Assembly (NCBI GenBank): GCA_032622095.1
Contig: CP136061.1
Coordinates: forward strand, 265,578,077-265,642,076
Direction: 5' to 3'
Length of the DNA stretch: 64,000 nucleotides
Origin: Siphonodentalium dalli
Taxonomy: Eukaryota > Mollusca > Scaphopoda > Gadilida > Siphonodentaliidae
Made by a program: the position numbers and the translations under genes. Positions 34,003 to 44,037 of the stretch are shown here, piece by piece. Numbering within the stretch: the stretch's first letter is position 1; the number at the start of each line of letters is the position of its first letter. The notes under the pieces are model-generated. The model saw nothing but the letters and a program-made list of their open reading frames with translations. It made no database searches and had not been told where the DNA came from.

Positions 34003-34804
34003 CAGGTACTCAAATTTGATGTTCACCATTTTAGGGGCCCATCATAGAAAATGAGTAGGTGGCTAAATCTTGGGATTCTGTGAATATAATATGGATGTTG
34101 GGACTTATCTGAACCTTCTGCATCTGTGCATGACACTGATATAGTTGACTTACGTTTTCACTGCACGGGCTCCATATCGGGGTTCAAACATTTAAGGGTC
34201 CATCACTGAAAATGTGTATGTGCCTATATCTTTGGATTCTGGCATATGAATGTTGGGCATATATAGACCGTCCTGCAGCTGTACATGACTCATATATAGT
34301 TGACTTAGGTTTTCACTGGACGAACTTCATTTTGGGGTTCAAACATAAATTGTGTATGTGCCTATACTTTGGTTCTGGCATATAATATGGATGTTGGGAC
34401 AAATGTGGACTGTCCTGCATCTGTACATGACTCATATATACATGTAGTTGAATTAGGTTTAAACTGCATGGGATCAAATTTGGGGTTCGTCATTTCAAGG
34501 GCCCTTTCATAGAAATGGGCAGGCAGGTGCCTAAATCTTTGGATTCTGCAATTTCTGGGAATATATTGTAGGTGTTAGGACATATCTGGAATCTCCTGCA
34601 TCTGTACAGGACTCCGATATAGTTGACTTAGGTTTAGACTACACAGGCTCCAATTTGGGGTTCACCATTTTAAGGGCCCATCATAGAAAATGGGTAGGTG
34701 CCTAAATATTTGAATTCTGGGAATATAATATGGATGTTGGGACATATCTGGACCCTCCTGCATCTGTACATCATTTTGGGGTTCAAACATTTAGCTACAT
34801 TGAT
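34003..34804 (-). repeat. 162-bp tandem array in reverse orientation, about 5 copies
   Basis: CAAATTTGATGTTCACCATT, GGGCCCATCATAGAAAATG and AATATGGATGTTGGGAC are the reverse complement of the 22.5-33.1 kb units. Confidence 0.9.
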
Positions 34805-35751
34805 AAATACTACTGCCCGTATACACTTTGTGACCATCATGACCAGCTATAGTGACTAATGAAACTGGCTAGATAGACTTATCACCATGGTTAGCTATGA
34901 TGTCTACACTTACCAGCTTTTCTGTATATATTATCCACCATAGCTAGCTAAATAGACTTACCGCCCATGTGAGCTATAGTGACTATTATTATTAGCCGAA
35001 TATATAGACCATCCGCCAGTGCTAGCTATATTGATTATTATTACTGCCTATTTAAACTGCACAACCACCATGATTAGCCATTATGACTACAGTAACTGGC
35101 TAGATAGACTTACCACCCTGGCTAGCTGCAGTGACTACTATTACTAGCTTGTGGTATGGACTATCTTCCTATCTGGCTACTTTGATATATATAACTGCCC
35201 ATATATACTGAATAACCACCATGACTAGCTATATGCATACACAATGACTGTTTATATGAATAATTAACTGTCTAGATAGACTTGACACCCAGGTTAGCTT
35301 GAGTGACTACACTTACTAGCTTTCTGGAAAGATTATCCGCTATAGCTAGCTATGTTGATCAATACTACTGCCCACATGTACTGATTAACCACAATAGCTA
35401 GCTATAGTGACTGATTAACTAGCTAGATAGACTTACCACCCAGGTTAGCTATAGTGACTACATTTACTAGCTTACTGTGTAGAATATTATACATTTATAG
35501 TTACTTTGATCAATATTGCTGCCCACATGTACTAAATAGCCATCACGACTAGGTACAGTGACTAATATAACTGGCAATATAAACATACCACCCTGATTGG
35601 CTATAGTGACTATTATCAATAGCTGTTTATAGACTAGCCGTCATTGGTAGCTATATCCATCGAGATTACTGCCTAGATAAACTGAACAACCACCATGACC
35701 AACTATTGTGTATAATGTAAGTGGCTAGAGAGACCTATCGCCCTTGGTTAG
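34805..35751 (+). repeat. Degenerate tandem array (about 150-170 bp)
   Basis: Recurring ACTG..CAACCACCATGACTAGCTATAGTGAC, CTGGCTAGATAGACTTACCA and GGTTAGCTATAGTGACTAC blocks, with ACCACC-type anchors near 35060, 35210, 35380, 35532 and 35680. GCTAGC/TAGCTA is very common. No gene. Confidence 0.75.
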
Positions 35752-38700
35752 CATTTTAGCAGCATAGCACCGGTAGAATTCCGTTTGAGACTCTATTTTT
35801 TAATATTTTCATTCCTTAGCAGTTTAGCAGCATAGCGCCGCTAGAATTCCGTTTGAAACTCTCTTTTCCAATAATTCCATTCCCTAGCAGTTTAGCAGCA
35901 TAGCACCGCTAGAATTCAGTTTGAGACTCTATTTTTTAATATTTTCATTCCTTAGCAGTTTAGCAGCATAGCACTGCTAGAATTGAGTTTGAAACTCTCC
36001 TTTTTAATATTTTTATTCCTTAGCAGTTTAGCAGCAGAGCACTGCTAGAATTGAGTTTGAAACTCTCTTTTTTAATATTTTCATTCCTTAGCAGTTTAGC
36101 AGCATAGCACTGCTAGAATTGAGTTTGAAAGTCTCGTTTTTAATATTTTTATTCCTTAGCAGTTTAGCAGCAGAGCACTGCTAAAATTCAGTTTGAAACA
36201 CTCTTTTTTAATAATTTCATTCCTTAGCAGTTTATCAGCAGAGCACTGCTAGAATTCAGTTTGAGACTCTATTTTTTAATATTTTCATTCCTTAGCAGTT
36301 TAGCAGCATAGCACCGCTAGAATTGAGTTTGAAATTCTCTTTTTTAATATTTTCATTCCTTAGCAGTTTAGCAGCAGAGCACTGCTAGAATTGAGTTTGA
36401 AATTATCTTTTTAAATATTTTCATTCCTTAGCAGTTTAGCAGCAGAGCACTGCTAGAATTGAGTTTGAAATTCTCTTTTGTAATATTTTCATTCCTTAGC
36501 AGTTTAGCAGCAGAGCACTGCTAGAATTCAGTTTGAGACTCTATTTTTTAATATTTTCATTCCTTAGCAGTTTAGCAGCATAGCACCGCTAGAATTGAGT
36601 TTGAAATTCTCTTTTTTAATATTTTCATTCCTTAGCAGTTTATCAGCAGAGCACTGCTAGAATTGAGTTTGAAATTATCTTTTTTAATATTTTCATTCCT
36701 TAGCAGTTTAGCAGCAGAGCACTGCTAGAATTGAGTTTGAAATTCTCTTTTGTAATATTTTCATTCCTTAGCAGTTTAGCAGCAGAGTACTGCTAGAATT
36801 CAGTTTGAAACTCTCTTTTTTAATATTATCATTCCTTAGCAGTTTAGCAGCATAGCACTGCTAGATTTGAGTTTGAAATTCTCTTTTTTAATATTTTTAT
36901 TTCTTAGCAGTTTAGCAGCATAGCACTGCTAGAATTGAGTTAGAAACTCTGTTTTAATATTTTCATTCCTTAGCAGTTTAGCAGCATAGCACTGCTAGAA
37001 TTGAGTTTGAAACTCTCGTTTTCAAAAATATTTTCATTCCTTAGCAGTTTAGCAGCATAGCACTGCTAGAATTCAGTTTGAAACACTCTTTTTAATATGT
37101 TCATTCGTTAGCAGTTTAGCAGCATAGCACCGCTAGAATTCGGTTTGAAACTCTCGTTTTTAATATTTTCATTCGTTAGCAGTTTAGCAGCATAGCACTG
37201 CTAGAATTGAGTTTGAAACTCTCGTTTTTAATATTTTCATTCGTTAGCAGTTTAGCAGCATAGCACTGCTAGAATTCAGTTTGAAACTCTCTTTTTTTAA
37301 TATTTTCATTCGTTAGCAGTTTAGCAGCATAGCACTGCTAGAATTCAGTTTGAAACCCTCTTTTTTAATATTTTCATTCTTTAGCAGTTTACCAGCATAG
37401 CACTGCTAGAATTCAGTTTGAAATTCTCTTTTGTAATATTTTCATTCGTTAGCAGTTTAGCAGCATAGCACTGCTAGAATTCAGTTTGAAACTCTCTTTT
37501 TTAATATTTTCATTCGTTAGCAGTTTAGCAGCATAGCACTGCTAGAATTCAGTTTGAAATTCTCTTTTTTAATATTTTTATTCCTTAGCAGTTTAGCAGC
37601 AGAGCACTGCTAGAATTCAGTTTGAAATTCTCTTTTGTAATATTTTCATTCCTTAGCAGTTTAGCAGCATAGCACTGCTAGAATTGAGTTTGAAACTCTC
37701 TTTTTTAATATTTTCATTCCTTAGCAGTTTAGCAGCATAGCACTGCTAGAATTGAGTTTGAAACTCTCGTTTTTAATATTTTCATTCCTTTATAGCAGTT
37801 TAGCAGCAGAGCACTGCTAAAATTCAGTTTGAAACTCTCTTTTTTAATATTTTCATTCCTTAGCAGTTTAACAGCAGAGCACTGCTAGAATTCAGTTTGA
37901 AACTCTCTGTTTTAATATTTTTATTCCTTAGCAGTTTAGCAGCATAGCACTGCTAGAATTGAGTTTGAAATTGTCTTTTTTAATATTTTAATTCCTTAGC
38001 AGTTTAGCAGCATAGCACTGCTAGAATTGAGTTTGAAACTCTCGTTTTTAATATTTTTATTCCTTTATAGCAGTTTAGCAGCAGAGCTAAAATTCAGTTT
38101 GAAACTCTCTTTTTTAATATTTTCATTCCTTAGCAGTTTAGCAGCAGAGCACTGCTAGAATTCAGTTTGAAACTCTCTGTTTTAATATTTTTATTCCTTA
38201 GCAGTTTAGCAGGATAGCACTGCTAGAATTGAGTTTGAAATTGTCTTTTTTAATATTTTAATTCCTTAGCAGTTTAGCAGCATAGCACTGCTAGAATTGA
38301 GTTTGAAACTCTCGTTTTTAATATTTTTATTCCTTTATAGCAGTTTAGCAGCAGAGCACTGCTAGAATTCAGTTTGAAACTCTCTGTTTTAATATTTTCA
38401 TTCCTTAGCAGTTTAGCAGCAGAGCACTGCTAGAATTGAGTTTGAAACTTTCTTTTTTAATATTTTTATTCCTTAGCAGTTTAGCAGCAGAGCACCGCTA
38501 GAATTGAGTTTGAAACTTTCTTTTTTAATATTTTTATTCCTTAGCAGTTTAGTAGCATAGCACTGCTAGAATTGAGTTTGAAATTCTCCTTTTTAATATT
38601 TTCATACCTATGCAGCATAGCACTGCTAGAATTGAGTTTGAAACTCTCGTTTTTAATATTTTCATCCCTTAGCAGTTTAGCAGCATAGCACTGCTAGAAT

Positions 38701-39258
38701 TGAGTTTGAAATTCTCTTTTTTAATATTTTCATTCCTTAGCCGTTTTGCAGCAGAGCACTGCTAGAATTCAGTTTGAAACTCTCTTTTTTAATATTTTCA
38801 TTCCTTAGCAGTTTAGCAGCAGAGCACTGCTAGAATTCAGTTTGAAATTCTCTTTTTTAATATTTTCATTCCTTAGCAGTTTTGCAGCAGAGCACTGCTA
38901 GAATTGAGTTCGAAAATCTCTTTTTAAATATTTTTATTTCTTAGCAGTTTAGCAGCAGAGCCCTGCTAGAATTGAGTTTGAAACTCTCTTTTTTAATATT
39001 TTCATTCCTTAGCAGTTTAGCAGCATAACACCGCTAGAATTCAGTTTGAAACTCTCTTTTTTAATATTATCATTCCGTAGCAATTTAGCAGCATAGCACT
39101 GCTAGAATTGAGTTTGAAACTCTTTTTTTAAATATTTTCATTCCTTAGCAGTTTAGCAGCATAGCACTGCTAGAATTCCGTTTGAAACTCTCTTTTTTAT
39201 ATTTTCATTCCTCAGCAGTTTAGTAGCATAGCACTGCTAGAATTGAGTTTGATACGAC
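35752..39258 (+). repeat. 68-bp satellite array, about 52 copies, with higher-order repeats
   Basis: The monomer covers TTAGCAGTTTAGCAGCATAG, CACTGCTAGAATTGAGTTTG and AAACTCTCTTTTTTAATATT then TTCATTCC. It carries an internal dyad GAGTTTGAAACTC. Four-monomer higher-order units are visible: CAGTTTGAGACTCTATTTTT recurs 272 bases apart at 36257 and 36529, and a variant with an extra TATA (CCTTTATAGCAG) recurs at 37791, 38066 and 38336. Confidence 0.96.
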
Positions 39259-39939
39259 CTTTTCTTGATTCAGTTGCACTTAGCACTTAGCCCCTCAAAA
39301 TATGAGTACCAAAAACAATTTGACCACATTTCTTGCCATATCTAATTTCTCGTATCAGTGGATAAAACGTGTATTTATGAATATTCGAAATTAGTGCTTA
39401 ACATATCTGTATCAGTTTTGGTGTCCCTCCCCATTCATAGCTCGAACTACGGCACGTTTGACACATTAACACCACGTTAATGAGACTCCTGGTATAATTA
39501 TAATTTGTACCAATTGTGTAGAAATCGGCGCTAAAAATAATTTCTGTTATGAGTGTTGTCCCCCCCCCCCCTCGTGAATCGAGTGGCCACCGGTGCTGAC
39601 GACGAACGACACGGAGAAAACGGTCGCGCACCTATGTTGATGCGAACCTCTCTCGCGGGCGAGTGACTGCCCCGGTGCCGGAAACCGACGAGCCACACCA
39701 TGGAGATGATTATGTATAAGTTTGGTGGAATACAGCGACAAACAATTTAATCAATTTAGCTACCCTCCCCTTTTTACTCCTGCCACCAACAAAGTCATTT
39801 AGATAGTTTTAAGCCGCACCATTATCTTCCTTGTTAAAAGTTGGTCCCTCTTGATTTATATAGAACACATACAGATATACATTCGCAAACACAGGCACCA
39901 TATGTGGCGTCTTTAACTCAAACGACTTGATTAGCTACA
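39259..39939 (+). repeat. Diverged monomers of the 17.8-kb dimeric array
   Basis: TTTGGTGTCCCTCCCC, GAAATCGGCGCTAAAAAT and CATGGAGATGATTATGTATA match the 17.8-19.1 kb units in the same orientation. A GC-rich stretch at 39590-39690 (CGGTCGCGCACC...) does not match and looks inserted. Confidence 0.6.
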
Positions 39940-40954
39940 TATTTTATTTATTCATCGCACAAAAGTTACCTTTTATGAGGTAAATCTGTCATTACCCTTA
40001 GTTTTACATTCGTTACTTCGATGACGCCCTTACGTTTATCTAGTAGTTTAGAGATGTTTTAGAGCGAAAACACATATCAGTTTACGAATTTTGTATCAAT
40101 TGCGGTGAATTATAGACGATAAAAACGTCCCAAAATGACAATGACCACGCTGGTCATCCTATAATCCCAGCTGCGTGCAAGTAAACACCGCTGCGGGCGT
40201 CAGTAAAACACAAAGCGGGCGCGCATATGATTTAATTTTCCACAACAAGGTTGGTTTAATTAGTTTCAAGTGGTGCATTTAATATAATAGTTATGGTAGA
40301 AAATTCCCCCGTATATTTGGGGAAACGATTATGTAGACTGTGAGAGAAGTCCGCGGATAATTTAGATAAAAAAAATTAGTCGAGTGCATTCATTATTTCA
40401 AGGTTAATTCGACGTTCATCCATCGAAATTTGCACTAATCGAAATACTGGTTACATGTATGAAGCTAGTTGTCTGACAATCATCTATGGACGTGTTTTAA
40501 CAGTAAGCTCCCCGAATATCAATCCAGTAACATGAATCATAAAGTCTTTCCAAAATTACCATAATACGATTAAGTAAACCCCGTGGCGGGCGGCAGTAAA
40601 CCCCGTTGCAGGCTTCAATCGAGCCCGTAACGGGTTTTACTCGAACAAACGGAAGTGCCATCAGAATTATTCTTTTTTTTTTTTTACATAAATTCTGCAA
40701 ATATTGCTGGAAAGGGAGATTTAGCTTCCTAAGATATCTATATCAATGGTACATTTTCAACATTATTCAAATTTGCTTCAATTTGAAACGTAATATTCGA
40801 AATCACACAATACTGAGATATGGAATATTTACTATCATAATCCACCGGCCATTTTGTGACCAAATTGAGTCGTATTCTTCCATCTTCAACACTTGTTAGA
40901 TGTTGGGTCCACCAAGCACCAAGTGAATCCGGAATTATGCCGGTAAAAGTAAAA
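39940..40954. repeat. Dispersed repeat related to 46.7 kb, then unassigned sequence
   Basis: 39940-40130 matches 46725-46990 (TTAGCTACATATTTTATTTA, TCGTTACTTCGATGACGCC, TGTTTTAGAGCGAAA). GACCACGCTGGTCATCCTAT near 40143 is the inverted form of GATGACCAACGTGGT near 43785. 40240-40954 shows no gene. Confidence 0.6.
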
Positions 40955-40958
40955 TTAA

Positions 40959-43699
40959 AGGCCCACTTAATTTTCGAACACCAAATTCACATTATGTAAA
41001 ATATATGGCACATTTTATACCATTTGAAAGAGCAAGCTCCAAAACATTGTATTTTAAACTTATTCGATGTAATAAACTGTGAACATGCTGTTTTTATTGA
41101 GAAACTGGTGTCTGTTATATGATCAAGTTTGTGCACAAAGTCAATTATTTTTTAATGGAAGGGCAATATATTTAGATAAAGAGTTATTCCCCTTGCATTG
41201 AAAATACATTTATGGCGCGTACACATGAAGCTGCAAGAAAATATCTGCAAGAAAATATCAGGTAAAATTGTACCCTGATATTTTCTTGCTGCAAAGATTA
41301 CTCTTGTGAAATCGCGGCGGTTTAGATAGCGTTGATTGAGCTCAATCATAACAGTATTAGTCGTGGTGGTTCAAGTGAATAGCGTCCGGTAAACAACCTA
41401 TAGTCCATACTGGCAATTCATAACATTATGAAATTTCCAACTCAACATATATTACGGTCGTCGGGTGGGATGAGCAGGGTGGCGCCAAGGGGGGGTCAGG
41501 GGGGGGCTACAGCCCCCCCCGTCGGGGATGGTCAGCCCCCCCGTCGGGGATATCTGCCAAATTCGTCGGGGAGATAAAATTATGCAAAGACGATAAACAT
41601 TGGAAAATCCGCGACTCGAAACACGTGCACTGGTGATTAACAAATCGACGTGGGCGTGCAGAGTTAATGAATCACATTACCAGAGTTCTATTTTTAGTCC
41701 GACAGACTCGACACGAGTCACTCGTGAGACTACCGTGAGTCATATCGTATACTTATTAAATTCGTGCATGGAACTATAGGGTTAGGGTGTCATAGATGCC
41801 GTCACCATCCTCGTGTGTGTCGTGTTACATGTATTACAAATTCCACACAGACTCACACTGCCGAATCTTCCCTTTCCCGTTCCCTATGCGTCGCCGAAAA
41901 AACAGCCCTGTAATGGGTGTCAAACAAGAAGACCAAATATGATTTGACAATGACGTCATAAAATTCAGAAATGCTCAACGTGACAATTATGATCCCCTAG
42001 AACAGTGTGTATGTTGACACCAGAACACTCCAGAATCGATCTCAGGCTATGTATTTTCAAAATTTTCGTGGGGGAGGTCCCCCAAACCCCCCGTGAGAGA
42101 GGGGACACCCCTCTCGCGCTCTCCCCGGGGCGGCCTTCGGCAGCCGCCGATGACCTTCGGTCACCGGTCTAGCCCCCCTGTCGGGGACCATAGCCCCTCC
42201 GTCGGGGAAATCCTGGCGCCACCCCTGGGGATGAGGCATCCGCCGACCTGAAGCCAAGTTGCTGCTCTCATGCATAAAAACCTTCTATATATGATAAAGT
42301 GGTCACGTTATTTGGAAATAGGTTCACGCCTGTTATAATTTTATAATACATGCATATGTGGGATGACAAAAAATTATTATGGTTTTGGGGAATCGGATGA
42401 CCCCATCCCCACTGAGACCCCATATGAAGTTTTCTAGAGTTGTCGATTTGGATTGGTTCGTGGGGTTGTGGTGTATAATACATTTCTAAATATACAGGGG
42501 TGCATGTGTGGACATGTGTTTTCACTAGTTGGAAATTTCAAACCTGACAAAATATTAGTTGGAAATTTCACTTCAACAATGAGTTGATATTGTTTTTCCA
42601 ACCAGTAATGTATGTGGAATTTGTTGTTTTGGACCAACATTTACATTTCTATTACTTTTGGTCAAAACAGTGGTTTGAAATATCCTGGAGGTCCCTCCCT
42701 CTCCGGTGTTCAGTCAAAATTCATGTTAAAAAAGCAAGATATGTGAGGTACCAGGTGGGAATTTCAAAGCCATGGGGAGGGGTGCAAATTTAATTATGTG
42801 ATAATAAAACTGCAGGAGTCAAATTTATTGGTCGTAAATGTTCCACGGTCGTTTGTTGAACTTGTTATCTGAACATTTTCCACCAATGGATATAAATTCT
42901 TCTGCACCATCCTGTCTGGCTCTATACGCAATGAATGACATATCTACTTCTCCGAGCTGCCATGTGGATTTAATAATGTTGATGCAGCTATCGATCCGGA
43001 GATCAATCTGGAACCACGTGATCTGAACTATTCTGTGATGTGTAATTGTTTAAGGGGTATCCGCCCCTGAACTATGTCAGGAGTTTGGGAATTTATGTGA
43101 TCTTGGTTGTTGGGCCTAGTTCAAGGGGGGATTGCAGATGGAAATCCAACATGAACATCCTCTATAGATATACGTCCCTACACACATCCATATAATACTT
43201 CAGCGATTCTGTCAAATCATCTAAAATGGAATTACGAAGTCAGTTGTTGAAACAGACGATAATATGTGATGGATCAGAACTCGAGTGCGTGAACGGTTAC
43301 CAGCGTATCCCTTTGAGATTATTTAACGGATACCGATGACCACCAATCAATGTGAGCAAATATCACCCACAGGCGATAACATACCCGTTCACTGCCTCTG
43401 TCGGATATTTTCCTGTATTATTTTTTTCATTGGTCAAGTAAGTCACATGGGGCATACCTGATATTTTATTGCCCGTCATGTGTACGTACCAATAAGTTTG
43501 AATTCTGTTGGGGGGGGGGGGGCATTATTTTATTATTTCAGCTATTTTCTTTTACTCTATCCCCACCTTACGAGACACAGCCATTCCAAATGGTGATAAA
43601 TTATATATCTTAATCATATTTTATGGGATAGATTGTTATTGAAACCCTATATCAAGTCACAATAAAACATAATCAGAGACTCGAAAATTAAGTGGGCCT
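40959..43699 (-). mobile_element. TTAA-flanked element, second copy of the long-inverted-repeat family
   Basis: TTAA at 40955-40958 and 43700-43703 brackets perfect 19-bp inverted ends AGGCCCACTTAATTTTCGA. Inside, 41150-41450 and 42290-42525 match 790-355 and 250-1 reversed, and 43320-43490 matches 1080-1290. A hAT element sits at 41475-42227 and a piece of the 68-bp tandem family from 2849 at 42838-42910. TTAA use points to piggyBac- or Kolobok-type mobilisation; no transposase ORF survives. Confidence 0.7.
41475..42227. mobile_element. 753-bp GC-rich hAT MITE with perfect 8-bp TSD
   Basis: GGGATGAG flanks it on both sides (41467-41474 and 42228-42235). Ends are CAGGGTGGCGCCA on the left and CAGGGGTGGCGCCAGG as the complement of the right end; both are followed by repeats of CCCCGTCGGGGA. 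Composition is far richer in GC than the surroundings. The empty site survives in the sister repeat, where about 288-302 (reverse strand AGTGGGATGAAGCACCC) has no insertion. Confidence 0.9.
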
Positions 43700-43703
43700 T
43701 TAA

Positions 43704-44032
43704 AAGCAAAATAGCGTGCTAAACAAACCTACTGTCGCCGCGTAATGGATTTTACTGAGTATTAGCCCGCAATGGGGATTGGAGGATGACCAACGTGGTG
43801 ACGTGAATTAGATCGGTTGACGTCCCTAGGTATATTCGCAATGCATATAAAATAACGTAGTACTAACCTAATAAAGCTACATTGACCTAATAAAGCTACA
43901 GAAAACCATTGTTTAAAACATTTCTGCATGTCGTGATGGCGAGGTAATTGCAAATCCTAATAGAAGAATGGTGACGTAATAACATAAGCAGACGTATGTA
44001 TTTTAGGCAGCTTTACAGCATTTCTATTCCCA
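43704..44032. repeat. Dispersed repeat shared with 47.0 kb
   Basis: GATCGGTTGACGTCCCTAGG and GTAGTACTAACCTAATAAAG match 47020-47110. CCGCAATGGGGATTGGAGG is the inverted partner of sequence near 40160. Confidence 0.6.
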
Positions 44033-44037
44033 ATCTT

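Noticed and set aside
21838-39258. Tandem arrays considered as CRISPR
   Set aside because: Units are contiguous with no unique spacers, and the sequence is clearly from a eukaryote.
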